Positions 51,348 through 60,124 of a stretch of 64,000 nucleotides of DNA are shown here, in pieces. Below the pieces are notes generated by a model. It ran no database searches, had not been told where the DNA came from, and worked only from the letters and a program-made list of their open reading frames with translations. The stretch spans positions 62,001 through 126,000 of the forward strand of contig NZ_JAKCFC010000010.1 of NCBI RefSeq assembly GCF_021916785.1, written 5' to 3'. Position numbers and translations under genes: made by a program. The DNA comes from Mycolicibacterium lacusdiani (GTDB lineage Bacteria; Actinomycetota; Actinomycetes; Mycobacteriales; Mycobacteriaceae). Position 1 is the stretch's first letter, and the number at the start of each line of letters is the position of its first letter.

Positions 51348-52418
51348 CTAGACGTCGGAACTCTCGCGCCACAGATCGATGCCGGAATCGGATGCGTACC
51401 GGTCGATCTCGCCGAGTTCCTCCGCCGTGAAGTCCAGGTTGTCCAGCGCGCCCAGGTTCTCCTCGAGCTGTGCGACGCTCGACGCGCCGACCAGGGTGGA
51501 GGCCACCGTGGGGTCGCGCAACACCCACGCCAGGGCGAGCTGGGCCAATGACTGACCGCGGCGCTCGGCGATGCCTGCGAGTCCCCGGAGTCGTTCGAGG
51601 ACCTCGTCGGTCACCAGCTCGTCGTCGAACGTGGGACGCGCCGTCGCTCGGTCGACGTCACCCGCGGGCCGTTGCAGATAGCGGTCGGTCAGCAGGCCCT
51701 GCGCCAGCGCGGTGAACGCGATGGCCCCCATGCCTGCGTTTCCGAGTTCGGCGGTCAGATCGCCCTCGATCCACCGGTTCAGCAGCGAGTACGACGGTTG
51801 GTGGATGACCAGCGGGGTGCCCAGACGACGTGCGATGGCGGCCGCCTCGGACGTCTTGGCTGCCGAGTAGGACGAAATGCCAACGTAGCGAGCCTTTCCC
51901 GCGCGCACGGCGGTGTCCAGTGCGCCGATCGTCTCCTCCAACGGCGTGACCGGGTCGATGCGGTGGGAGTAGAAGACGTCGACGTAGTCCAGACCGAGCC
52001 GGTCGAGCGAGGCATCGAGGCTCGCCAGGAGGTAGGTCCTGCCACCGAGCTGGCCATAGGGCCCCGGCCACATGTCCCAGCCGGCCTTGGTGGAGATGAT
52101 CAGTTCGTTGCGGTAGGGCTTGAAGTCCCGACGCAGCATCCGGCCGAAGTTCTCCTCGGCAGAGCCATACGGTGGGCCGTAGTTGTTGGCGAGGTCGAAG
52201 TGCGTGATTCCACGATCGAACGCGTAGCGCAACACTTCTCGTTGCCCGTCGAAGGGGCGGTTGTCGCCGAAGTTGTACCAGAGCCCGAGCGATATCGCCG
52301 GGAGCAGGAGCCCGGACGTCCCGACCCGTCGGTAGGGCATCGCGTCATAGCGTTCTCGCGCCGCTACCCAGGGATCGTTGGTGAAGGGGACGTCGGAGAT
52401 CGCGAGTTCGTCGGTCAT
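51348..52418 (-). CDS. Aldo/keto reductase, YghZ-like (L-glyceraldehyde-3-phosphate reductase type)
   Basis: The 356-residue TIM-barrel reductase has the AKR catalytic set: Asp and Tyr in FDLANNYGPPYGSAEENFG, Lys in LIISTKAGWDMWPGPYG and His in VDVFYSHRIDPVTPLEET. NADPH-binding residues lie in the C-terminal LVGASSVAQLEENLGAL. The GPYG-LGGRTYLLASLDASL region is typical of YghZ/Kv-beta-like members. ATG 52418 is used. Confidence 0.9.
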   Translation of the reverse strand: MTDELAISDVPFTNDPWVAARERYDAMPYRRVGTSGLLLPAISLGLWYNFGDNRPFDGQREVLRYAFDRGITHFDLANNYGPPYGSAEENFGRMLRRDFKPYRNELIISTKAGWDMWPGPYGQLGGRTYLLASLDASLDRLGLDYVDVFYSHRIDPVTPLEETIGALDTAVRAGKARYVGISSYSAAKTSEAAAIARRLGTPLVIHQPSYSLLNRWIEGDLTAELGNAGMGAIAFTALAQGLLTDRYLQRPAGDVDRATARPTFDDELVTDEVLERLRGLAGIAERRGQSLAQLALAWVLRDPTVASTLVGASSVAQLEENLGALDNLDFTAEELGEIDRYASDSGIDLWRESSDV

Positions 52419-52467
52419 CACCCCATCGTAGGGACCGCCACCCATCGGTAGTGGTCATGTCCGGGAG

Positions 52468-52965
52468 TCAGGCGTCGGCGGGGGTGAAGACTGCGATCGG
52501 GCGCACGGTCTTCAGCATCACGACCGGGATGCGGCGCGTCGTCGACGTCTGGTAGCCGAGGTACGGCGGGTACAGGTGGGTCATGTACGTCCAGACGGCA
52601 TGACGCTCTTCGTCCTCGGGCTCGCGCCACGTTGCCTCGAACGCCTGCGTGGCGATCTGAACGCCGATGGTCTCGCTGTCCTGGATGTTCAGGTACCACT
52701 GCGGATTGTCGTCGGCGCCACCCTTGGAGGCCACGATGACGATCTCGCCGGCGACGTTGCCGTAGATCAACGGCTTGACGTGGACCCGTCCGGACTTGCG
52801 CCCCACGCACTTGATCAGGCAATGGGTGGTCAGCGCGTGGCCGCCCACGGAGCTGAGATCGAGGATGTGCCCCTGTGTGCCGCCCGATTCCAGGTAGCTC
52901 CGAAGGTGTTCATCCGCCCACTCGCCTCGGGCTGCTCGGATCGATGCGGCGTCTGCGTCGGCCAT
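52468..52965 (-). CDS. Deazaflavin-dependent nitroreductase (Ddn) family protein
   Basis: The 165-residue split-barrel protein has the Ddn pattern: LIKCVGRKSGRVHVKPLIYG, IVIVASKGGADDNPQWYLNI and WTYMTHLYPPYLGYQTSTTR. Family members use F420H2 to reduce quinones or nitro compounds at the membrane. It lies next to a second Ddn paralogue with 62 bases between. Confidence 0.88.
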   Translation of the reverse strand: MADADAASIRAARGEWADEHLRSYLESGGTQGHILDLSSVGGHALTTHCLIKCVGRKSGRVHVKPLIYGNVAGEIVIVASKGGADDNPQWYLNIQDSETIGVQIATQAFEATWREPEDEERHAVWTYMTHLYPPYLGYQTSTTRRIPVVMLKTVRPIAVFTPADA

Positions 52966-53027
52966 TCGTCATTCCTCCCGGCTTGGTGTCCAGCGACCTA
53001 GACCGTACGTGGCGGGGCGACGAGCGG

Positions 53028-53528
53028 TCAGGCGGTCTCGGTGAACGCCACGACCGGGATCGTGCGCTTGCCCGCCAGCTCCTCGTACTGGGCGTAGGAC
53101 GGGATGAAGGTGGTCGCAAGGCTCCACAGCCGGTCCCGTTCGGAACCCGAGACCTCCTGGGCGATGAAGTCGCCGGTGTACCCGCCCGCGGAGATGGTGA
53201 CCCGGGGGTGTGCCAGGACGTTGTAGTACCAGGACGGATGTCGCGAGCTGCCGTAGTTGGACGCGATGACGATGGCCCGTCCGCCGTCGGTGAAGTAGGT
53301 CAGGGGAGTGGTCCGTCGCTGACCCGTCTTCGCTCCGGTGCTGACGAGCAGCAGTTCGGGCGTCACCATCGCCGTCGACAGCTTGCCCTTGCTCAGGCGG
53401 AGCAACTGGCGGTCGACGCGCGGCGCCACCCGTCGGGCGAGCCAGCGGCCGGGCTTGTTGCCCGTCACCCGCGCGCCGTGGCGAAGCAGTGGCGATGCGG
53501 CCGTCGGGTCGACTTCGGGTATGCCCAT
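53028..53528 (-). CDS. Deazaflavin-dependent nitroreductase (Ddn) family protein, second copy
   Basis: The 166-residue protein has a basic N-terminal amphipathic part (GRWLARRVAPRVDRQLLRLS) like Ddn. The core follows: LLLVSTGAKTGQRRTTPLTY, IVIASNYGSSRHPSWYYNVL and WSLATTFIPSYAQYEELAGK. It is only distantly similar to its neighbour, so the pair is not a recent duplication. Confidence 0.88.
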   Translation of the reverse strand: MGIPEVDPTAASPLLRHGARVTGNKPGRWLARRVAPRVDRQLLRLSKGKLSTAMVTPELLLVSTGAKTGQRRTTPLTYFTDGGRAIVIASNYGSSRHPSWYYNVLAHPRVTISAGGYTGDFIAQEVSGSERDRLWSLATTFIPSYAQYEELAGKRTIPVVAFTETA

Positions 53529-53537
53529 CCCGCGATG

Positions 53538-54911
53538 CTATTTGACCGCCGACGTGGGTTGCAGCCAGGCGCTGCCCTGCTCGCGGTCGAGCACGGTCAG
53601 GCTCTTGTTCTTCAGCGCGAAGACGTACACCAGCAGGCTGACGCTGATGATCACCGTCACGTAGAAGATGAACCAGCCGATGTTGTCGCCCGACTTGGCG
53701 CCCTGGTACAGCAGCGGTGCCGTGCCGCCGAACGCCGAATTGGCAAGGGCGTAGCCCAATCCGACGCCCAACGCCCGGATCTCGGCGGGGAACAGCTCAG
53801 CTTTGACGATCGCATTGACCGACGTGTACCCGGTCAGGATCACGTACCCGACGGCGGTCAGGGCGAACGCCATCAGCGGCGACTCGGTCTGCGGGAGGTA
53901 GGTGAGCAGCACGTAGGTGTACAGCACGCCACCGATGCCGAAGAACACCAGCAGCGGCTTGCGGCCCACCCTGTCGCTGAGTAGGCCCCCGATGGGCTGC
54001 AACGACATCAGGAAGATCAGGCCCGCCAGGTTGATCCACGTACCCGTCAGCGCCTGGTCCTTGCCGAACGTCGACTTCACGATCGCCGGCGCGTTGATCG
54101 TGTACGTGTAGAACGCGACGGTGCCGCCCGCGGTGATGAGGAAGACCAGCAGCAGCGGTCGCCAGTGCGTGGTGAACAGCGCCTTGAGCGAACCGGCCGA
54201 CTGGTCCTTGCCCTCGCGGATGGCCTCGAGGTGCGACTCGCTCAGGGATTCGTCCATCGAGCGACGCATCCACAACACCACCAGCGCGGAGATGCCGCCG
54301 ATGAAGAAGCCGATGCGCCATCCCCAGTCGCTGACGGCGTCGACGTCGAGCACGCTGAGCGCGATGAGGAGCGTGAACTGCGCGAGGACGTGGCCACCGA
54401 CCAGGGTCACGTACTGGAACGAGGAGAGGAAGCCGCGCCGGTTCGCGGTGGCCGCCTCGGACATGTAGGTCGCCGACGTGCCGTACTCGCCGCCCGTCGC
54501 GAAGCCCTGCAGCAGGCGGGCGAGGATCAGGATGACCGCCGCCCACCAGCCGATGACCTCCCTGGTGGGCATGATCGCCACGAGGAACGAACACGACGAC
54601 ATGATCGTGATGCTGAGCATCAGTGCGGCCTTTCGGCCACGGCGGTCGGCGTAGCGGCCGAAGAACCACGAGCCCACCGGCCGCATCAGGAAGGTGACCG
54701 CGAAGATCGCGTAGATGTACAGCGTGGAGTTCTCGTCGTCTTGGTCGAAGAACTGCGCCTCGAAGTACGTCGCGAACACGGTGTAGACGTAGACGTCGTA
54801 CCACTCGACGAGGTTGCCCGCCGAACCCCTGATGGTGTTCAGGACCGCGCGCCGCGTGCTGGTCGGTGCGCGGGTGGGACCGGTCGGGACGGGTGACGTC
54901 CTATCGCTCAT
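53538..54911 (-). CDS. MFS metabolite:H+ symporter (MHS family, KgtP/ProP-like)
   Basis: The 457-residue permease has 12 helices. The MHS signature appears as GSAGNLVEWYDVYVYTVFAT, RPVGSWFFGRYADRRGRKAA and LLQGFATGGEYGTSATYMSE. Substrates of the family are dicarboxylates, alpha-ketoglutarate or compatible solutes; which one cannot be read here. GNLVEWYD replaces GNxVEWFD. The start is ATG 54911. Confidence 0.9.
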   Translation of the reverse strand: MSDRTSPVPTGPTRAPTSTRRAVLNTIRGSAGNLVEWYDVYVYTVFATYFEAQFFDQDDENSTLYIYAIFAVTFLMRPVGSWFFGRYADRRGRKAALMLSITIMSSCSFLVAIMPTREVIGWWAAVILILARLLQGFATGGEYGTSATYMSEAATANRRGFLSSFQYVTLVGGHVLAQFTLLIALSVLDVDAVSDWGWRIGFFIGGISALVVLWMRRSMDESLSESHLEAIREGKDQSAGSLKALFTTHWRPLLLVFLITAGGTVAFYTYTINAPAIVKSTFGKDQALTGTWINLAGLIFLMSLQPIGGLLSDRVGRKPLLVFFGIGGVLYTYVLLTYLPQTESPLMAFALTAVGYVILTGYTSVNAIVKAELFPAEIRALGVGLGYALANSAFGGTAPLLYQGAKSGDNIGWFIFYVTVIISVSLLVYVFALKNKSLTVLDREQGSAWLQPTSAVK

Positions 54912-54974
54912 CCGGGCACGGTAGCCGAATCCCTGGCGCCTGCGGGGATGAACGCGCGCTGGGGTGAACCAGGT

Positions 54975-55637
54975 TCAGTTCTGCCTGTGCTGCTTCCAGT
55001 CGCCGATCGCGGCGAGGCGTCTGCGCTGCTGTGCGGCGGCCCCGCCGTCGAGTCCCCTGTTGCGCTGCTCGAGGTTGGTGATGACCCGTTCCCGGTGCCC
55101 CACGGGGTTGGCGTCGTCGTACTTGAACTTGGCCTCCACGCGCACGATCCGCAGCCGGACACCGCGGATGCCGGGCAGCATGCGACCGTACGGTTCGGCG
55201 TCTGGTGCCACGGCGGCGTGCCGCCCCTCCGGTTGGAAGTCCGACAGCTGGGTGGCGAGTATTCGCGCCTTGCCGTCGGGGTCGTCGACGATCGTTGGCT
55301 CGCAGACGAATTGGACGGCCGAGTAGTAGCTGGTGGGCACTCCGTCCTCGTCGGGCCCGCCGGCCTTGGCGCGCCAGTAGGTGGGAATGTACGCATAGTC
55401 GCCGATGACGGCCAGGCGCACCCTGGTGGCGGCTTGCAGGTGCGGCCACACGGGGTTGGGCCGGGCCAGATGGATCAGCAGGTCGTCGCCGTCCAGGGTG
55501 AAGTGGGTCGGAAGGAGCACCGGCGCTTCGGCGGGGTCGACGTTGTTGACCGCCAGGGTGCCGAATCTGTCGGTGGACGCCAGCCAGCTCTGCCACTCGT
55601 CGGCGTCGAAAGCGGAATCCCATGGGTGGATGAGCAC
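54975..55637 (-). CDS. FMN-binding PaiB-like protein
   Basis: The 220-residue protein starts at GTG 55637 behind AAGGAGA. The order FGTLAVNNVDPAEAPVLLPT, HFTLDGDDLLIHLARPNPVW and VRLAVIGDYAYIPTYW matches the PaiB split-barrel family (FMN-binding, once called negative transcriptional regulators). The C-terminus is basic and contains AAQQRRRLAAIGDWK. It follows the B3/4 protein by one base in a three-gene unit. Confidence 0.83.
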   Translation of the reverse strand: MLIHPWDSAFDADEWQSWLASTDRFGTLAVNNVDPAEAPVLLPTHFTLDGDDLLIHLARPNPVWPHLQAATRVRLAVIGDYAYIPTYWRAKAGGPDEDGVPTSYYSAVQFVCEPTIVDDPDGKARILATQLSDFQPEGRHAAVAPDAEPYGRMLPGIRGVRLRIVRVEAKFKYDDANPVGHRERVITNLEQRNRGLDGGAAAQQRRRLAAIGDWKQHRQN

Positions 55638-55638
55638 G

Positions 55639-56379
55639 TCAGTCTCCTTGTTGGGGCGCTGCGTCGTTCGACACGAGCCTGCGGGTGATTCGGACGTCGG
55701 TACCGAGCCGGGTCAGGTGCCCGCACAGGTCGTCGTCCGCGGCCTGCAGGTCGGCATCGGTCAGCGGGGCGAGTCCGTCGAGGATGAACAGCGCGGTCGT
55801 GGTGTCGTCGCGCAGCGCGGTGCGCCGGGCCTGCCGCCAGTTCCATCGCCGGCACGTCACACCGGCGTCGTCACACCACACCACCTCGCCCGGCGCGGGA
55901 CGTTCGACGACGTCGACGCCCCCGGCGGCGGTGTCGAACGGTTCGTCACCGGTCGCGCGAACCAATCGGGGCGCACCGGCATAGCGGGTGAGATCCTCCC
56001 CGCCGATCGGTATGCGGTGCAGCACCGACACGGCGTTGTAGACGTCGGTCAGCCGGTTGATCCTCGGCAACCCCGACTCGGCCCGGCGAAGCAGAGCCTC
56101 GACGCTGTTGCGGGTGCGCTGGGGCTTGGCGCCGAACGCGCGGTAGGCGTCGCGCCATGCAGCGATCTCGGGAAGCTGGTCGACCGGGGACTCGGTGAGC
56201 GCCTCGCGGGCGGCGACCTCGGCGTGGCGCAACAGTGCCTCGCTGCCCGCGTCGCCACGCCCGGGTTCGATGCCGTCGGCGGCGATCAGCACGACTCGAT
56301 AGTCGGGCCGCAGCGCGAACACCGAGGCGTCGACCCACGCGCGGGTCAGCCAGTCCGCGTTCGGGTCGGGTTCAGTCAT
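55639..56379 (-). CDS. B3/B4 (tRNA-binding domain-like) protein
   Basis: The 246-residue protein has the B3_4 domain found in phenylalanyl-tRNA synthetase beta and in stand-alone proteins. Seen are EIAAWRDAYRAFGAKPQRTR, NSVEALLRRAESGLPRINRL and TDVYNAVSVLHRIPIGGEDL. The stand-alone form may edit or sense misacylated tRNA or act as a hydrolase; function is unproven. ATG 56379 overlaps the XRE-cupin stop (ATGA). Confidence 0.85.
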   Translation of the reverse strand: MTEPDPNADWLTRAWVDASVFALRPDYRVVLIAADGIEPGRGDAGSEALLRHAEVAAREALTESPVDQLPEIAAWRDAYRAFGAKPQRTRNSVEALLRRAESGLPRINRLTDVYNAVSVLHRIPIGGEDLTRYAGAPRLVRATGDEPFDTAAGGVDVVERPAPGEVVWCDDAGVTCRRWNWRQARRTALRDDTTTALFILDGLAPLTDADLQAADDDLCGHLTRLGTDVRITRRLVSNDAAPQQGD

Positions 56380-56975
56380 TGGCTGGCCCGCGGCCGTGGG
56401 GCGCCGACGCCGGGTTCGAACACCGTGAGCGAGAAGCGGGTTGGCGCCGTGCCTTGGTTGACGTACGCGTGGGCGACGTCGCCGGGGAAGGTCACCGCGT
56501 CTCCGAGGTTCAGGTCGATGGACTGACCGTCGACGTCGATCACCAGCGCCCCGTCGAGCACGTGCACGAGTTCCCGAGTGCCCCCGGCATGGGCTTCGCT
56601 GACATGGCTGTCGCCGACGCCGAGGGTCCAATCCCACAGCTCGACGACGTCCGGCGGCGTGGTGCCTGCCACGAGAACGCCGCGTCCGCCGAACTCTCCC
56701 GACCACAGCGCGGCGCCATCGCCTGCGCGGGTGATGGTCACCGGCGAGCGTTCGGGTGGCTCCACCAGCGCCGGCAAGCCGACGCCGAGCGCGTCGCTGA
56801 GCCGAAGCAGCGTTCCCACACTGGGATTGACCGCACCCTGCTCGACGCTGACCACCATGCGCCGGCTCACGGCAGACGCTTCGGCCAGCTGATCCAGCGT
56901 CCACCCGCGCGTCGTGCGCTCGTGTCTCACCCGTGCGCCGATGGCGGTGGCCAGCTTGGCCGCATCGTCGTCCAC
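56376..56975 (-). CDS. XRE-cupin transcriptional regulator
   Basis: The 199-residue protein joins an XRE helix-turn-helix (residues about 10-65, RGWTLDQLAEASAVSRRMVV) to a C-terminal cupin (residues about 110-190; VHVLDGALVIDVDGQSIDLN and GDAVTFPGDVAHAYVNQG). Such regulators sense small metabolites. GTG 56975 is preferred over a longer frame: a -10 TATAGT ends seven bases before it, implying a leaderless mRNA. It heads the B3/4-PaiB unit. Confidence 0.87.
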   Translation of the reverse strand: MDDDAAKLATAIGARVRHERTTRGWTLDQLAEASAVSRRMVVSVEQGAVNPSVGTLLRLSDALGVGLPALVEPPERSPVTITRAGDGAALWSGEFGGRGVLVAGTTPPDVVELWDWTLGVGDSHVSEAHAGGTRELVHVLDGALVIDVDGQSIDLNLGDAVTFPGDVAHAYVNQGTAPTRFSLTVFEPGVGAPRPRASQ

Positions 56976-56979
56976 GAGT

Positions 56980-57005
56980 GCACTATAACGCACTGTTGGT
57001 GCACT
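56980..57005. repeat. Three helically phased GCACT repeats at the XRE-cupin promoter
   Basis: GCACT occurs at 56980-56984, 56990-56994 and 57001-57005, spaced by 10 and 11 bases; the first and third are within GTGCACT. They surround the -10 TATAGT (56987-56982). One-turn spacing of direct repeats suggests an operator for the XRE protein itself. Confidence 0.45.
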
Positions 57006-57024
57006 GCTCGGTCGGCGGGGGCGC

Positions 57025-58500
57025 TCAGCCCATCGCGATGCGAATGTTCTTGATTTGCAGGAACTCGTTGAGGCCGTCGAGCCCGCCGGTACGGCCGAAG
57101 CCGCTCTGCTTGTAGCCGCCGTACGGACCCTGCGGCGCCATGTCGCTGAACGTGTTGATCCATACCGAACCGGCTTCCAGCTGCCGGGCGACGCCGTGCG
57201 CTCGCCGCAGGTCGCGGGTGTGCATGAACGCGTTCAGCCCGTAGGGGGTGTCGTTGGCGAGGCGCACGGCTTCGGCCTCGTCGGAGAATCGGATGATCGA
57301 CACCACCGGTCCGAACGTCTCGAGCTGGGCCAGGTTCGACGAGTTGTCCACGTTGCCCAGCACGGTCGGCTCGACGTAGTAGCCGTGGGCGAGGTCCCCT
57401 CCGATGCGGTGCCCGCCGGTGAGCAACTCGCCGGCCCGCCCGTCTACTGCCTCGCCGACTGCGCCGAGGATGCGGTCGACGGCCGCCTGATTGATGACCG
57501 GCCCGAAGCCGACCGCCGGATCGAAGGGATCGCCGACCTTGGCTGCCTCAACCACGGCGAGGAAGCGCTCGGTGAACGCGGCGTAGACCGAGTCGTGCAC
57601 CAGAAGGCGACTGGCGCACGCGCAGCTCTGACCCGACTGCATCAGCGGGCCCTGATGCGCCGACAGCATGGCTGCCGCGTCGAGGTCGGCGTCGTCGAAG
57701 ACGATGTTGGCGGACTTGCCGCCGAGTTCGGCCACCACCGGTGTGAGATTGGTTGCCGCTGAACGGATCACGGTGCGGGCCGTGGCGCCTCCACCGGTGA
57801 AGTGGATCTTGCGGATTCCAGGATGGCGCACCAAGGCGTCACCGCCATTGGGGCCCGCGGGCACGACGTTGACCAGGCCGGCGGGGAGGCCTGCCTCAAG
57901 GCACAGCTCGCCGAACCGCAGGGCGGCCAATGGTGCCAGGTCCGATGGCTTGAACACCACGGCGTTGCCTGCCGCCAGGGCGGGCGCGACGCAGCTGCCC
58001 GCGACGGCGAGGGCGCCGTTCCAGGGGGCGATGACCCCGACCACGCCGTACGGTTCTCGCTCGACGAGATTGACGTCGAAGGAGCCGTGGACGGGCGTGC
58101 TCAGTCCGTGCGGCTTGTCGACGTAGCCGGCGTAGTGGCGCAGGAACCGTTCCAGGAGCAGTGCCGTGCCGGCGTAGGACACCGGGACCGCGTAGTCGTG
58201 CACGTTGAGTGCGGCGAGTTCGTCGAGGTGTTCTCCGACGACGTCGGCGAGGTCGATCAGCAGGTCGCGGCGTCGGTCGACGGTGAGCGCTACCCATTCG
58301 CGTTGCGCCCGTGCGGCTGCGGTGACGGCCAGGTCGATCTCCACCTCCGACGCCAGCGCGACGGTGGTGTTGGGTGCGCCGGTCGCGGGGTAGAGGTGTT
58401 CGTGCGTGCCCGCCGCGGTGGTCGTGATGCGGTCGCTGCCGATCAGCAGCCCCACCGGTCCCGGTGGAGCGGCGGGGCGGGTGAGCGCCGCCGCGGTCAC
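57025..58500 (-). CDS. NAD-dependent aldehyde dehydrogenase
   Basis: The 491-residue ALDH has VIAPWNGALAVAGSCVAPAL, the switch FTGGGATARTVIRSA, the catalytic Glu in ELGGKSANIVFDDADL and the catalytic Cys in MQSGQSCACASRL. The C-terminal PYGGYKQSGFGRTGGLDGL is typical. GTG 58500 overlaps the CMD gene stop (GTGA). With two mycofactocin-type SDRs upstream, it probably completes alcohol to acid oxidation in the same pathway. Confidence 0.88.
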   Translation of the reverse strand: MTAAALTRPAAPPGPVGLLIGSDRITTTAAGTHEHLYPATGAPNTTVALASEVEIDLAVTAAARAQREWVALTVDRRRDLLIDLADVVGEHLDELAALNVHDYAVPVSYAGTALLLERFLRHYAGYVDKPHGLSTPVHGSFDVNLVEREPYGVVGVIAPWNGALAVAGSCVAPALAAGNAVVFKPSDLAPLAALRFGELCLEAGLPAGLVNVVPAGPNGGDALVRHPGIRKIHFTGGGATARTVIRSAATNLTPVVAELGGKSANIVFDDADLDAAAMLSAHQGPLMQSGQSCACASRLLVHDSVYAAFTERFLAVVEAAKVGDPFDPAVGFGPVINQAAVDRILGAVGEAVDGRAGELLTGGHRIGGDLAHGYYVEPTVLGNVDNSSNLAQLETFGPVVSIIRFSDEAEAVRLANDTPYGLNAFMHTRDLRRAHGVARQLEAGSVWINTFSDMAPQGPYGGYKQSGFGRTGGLDGLNEFLQIKNIRIAMG

Positions 58501-59300
58501 GATGCCGCCTCGGACGTCGCCTCGTCGAGTACGCGCTGCTTCTGCACGCCGATGGCGGAGTTGAGGTGAGATGCCTTGGGCCACCCGTAGTAGGCGGCGA
58601 AGTGCAGCGCGACTTCGTCCATCTCGTCGAACGAGACGTCACCACTCTTCAGGGCGGCGTACACGTGGGATTGAATCGGCAGTTCCGCGTCCTGAAAGGC
58701 GACGCAGGCCACCGTGACGAGGCGCCGCTCCTTCATGCCGAGTCCGGGACGTAGCCACATCTCGCCGAAGACGAAGTTCAGGATGCCCGCACCGGAGTAC
58801 GGGTTGTCGCGGACCGGCGCGAACGGAATGCAGTTGATCTCCTTGAACGATCGCTCGCCGCCCTGGAGGCGGAGTTCGGGGTCGCTCTCGGTGGTCAACG
58901 GCAACAACGGATCTGGCGCCGTGTCGGTCAGCCCGCGCTCGTCGAGTATGCGCGCCCACTGTGCGTCGACCACGATGTTGAAGCGCGACGCCTTCGGCCA
59001 ACCCGCGTAGACCGCGAAGTGCAGCACCGTCTCCCGCATCTCGGTGATGCTCAGGTCGCCGCTGTTCAGCCCCGCGTAGACGTGTTGTTCCAGCGGCTCG
59101 TCGGCGTCGGCAGCGGCGACGCAGGCCAGCGTGACGAACCGGCGGTCGCGTCGGCTCAGGCCCGGGCGTGACCAGATCTCGGCGAACACGAAGTCGATCA
59201 ACCCGTCGGCGATCGCCGGGCTGGCGTCGGAGGGAGCGTCGACCGTCATCACCTCGGCGTACTGCCGAAGGCCGGTCTCGCGGCGGTGTGCTGTGTTCAT
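58497..59300 (-). CDS. Tandem carboxymuconolactone decarboxylase-like (CMD) protein
   Basis: The 267-residue protein contains two copies of the CMD fold: residues about 40-105 (IWSRPGLSRRDRRFVTLACV to LHFAVYAGWPKASRFN) and about 175-245 (MWLRPGLGMKERRLVTVACV to LHFAAYYGWPKASHLN). Neither copy has the CxxC of AhpD peroxidases, so a hydrolase or decarboxylase-like role is likelier. It lies between an ALDH and SDRs. Confidence 0.87.
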   Translation of the reverse strand: MNTAHRRETGLRQYAEVMTVDAPSDASPAIADGLIDFVFAEIWSRPGLSRRDRRFVTLACVAAADADEPLEQHVYAGLNSGDLSITEMRETVLHFAVYAGWPKASRFNIVVDAQWARILDERGLTDTAPDPLLPLTTESDPELRLQGGERSFKEINCIPFAPVRDNPYSGAGILNFVFGEMWLRPGLGMKERRLVTVACVAFQDAELPIQSHVYAALKSGDVSFDEMDEVALHFAAYYGWPKASHLNSAIGVQKQRVLDEATSEAAS

Positions 59301-59308
59301 CGTTCGTC

Positions 59309-60124
59309 CTATCTGATGGTGACGCCGGCGTCGACCTTGAACTGAAGTCCGGTGACGTACCGCGATTCGTCCGAGACCAGGTAGAGCACCGCGTTGCTCA
59401 CGTCGACGGGTTCGATCAGCGGTGTCGGGAGCGCGTTGCCGAACAGCGGTGCGAGGTCGGTTCGCGTCTCGGCGAGCAAGGTGTGGATCGTCGCGGGCGC
59501 CATGCCGGTCATGACACCGGTCGGGTGCACCGTGTTGACGCGGACGCTTTGGCTGGCAAGCTCGTTGGCCAGCGCGACGCTCATGCCGACGATCGCCTGC
59601 TTGGAGGCCGTGTACGGGATGTGCAGGGGGTTGCCCTTGATGGCTGCTGCCGAACTGATGTTGACGAGGCTGCCGCCGCCCTGCTCGAGGATGAAGGGGA
59701 GCGCGGCGACGCACGTGTTCCAGGCGCCGATCAGGTTGACGTCCAACACGAGCCGCCAATGCTGGTTGGTGGTCTCGCTCCACAACCCGGCGGTGAGGAC
59801 GCCGGCGTTGGCGACGGCGGCGTCGAGACCACCGAGTTCGGTCGCGGCGTCGGCGACGGCGCGCTTCATCGCCTCCTCGTCGCGGACGTCGACCACCTTG
59901 GTGACCGCCCGGCGTCCGTGGGCGCGTACCAGGCGCGCGGTCTCCTCGAGGTCGTCGATCGACGCCAGCGGGTACTCCAGGCCCGGCAGCGATTCGCAGA
60001 CGTCGATCAGTACGACGTCGGCGCCCTCCTCGGCCAGTCGGACCGCGTGGCTGCGGCCCATGCCGCGTGCCGCGCCGGTGATCACCACCCGCTTGCCGGC
60101 GACGCGGCCGTCGGAGGCGCTCAC
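59309..60124 (-). CDS. Mycofactocin-type SDR family oxidoreductase
   Basis: The 271-residue SDR has VVITGAARGMGRSHAVRLAE, a TGxxxGxG motif followed by the GRSHAVRLA run, which marks the mycofactocin-coupled subfamily, in which NAD(H) stays bound and electrons pass to mycofactocin. An insert DVCESLPGLEYPLASIDDLE follows the acidic strand, as in that group. Catalytic Tyr-x3-Lys is YTASKQAIVGM. GTG 60124 overlaps the preceding SDR stop. Confidence 0.88.
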   Translation of the reverse strand: MSASDGRVAGKRVVITGAARGMGRSHAVRLAEEGADVVLIDVCESLPGLEYPLASIDDLEETARLVRAHGRRAVTKVVDVRDEEAMKRAVADAATELGGLDAAVANAGVLTAGLWSETTNQHWRLVLDVNLIGAWNTCVAALPFILEQGGGSLVNISSAAAIKGNPLHIPYTASKQAIVGMSVALANELASQSVRVNTVHPTGVMTGMAPATIHTLLAETRTDLAPLFGNALPTPLIEPVDVSNAVLYLVSDESRYVTGLQFKVDAGVTIR

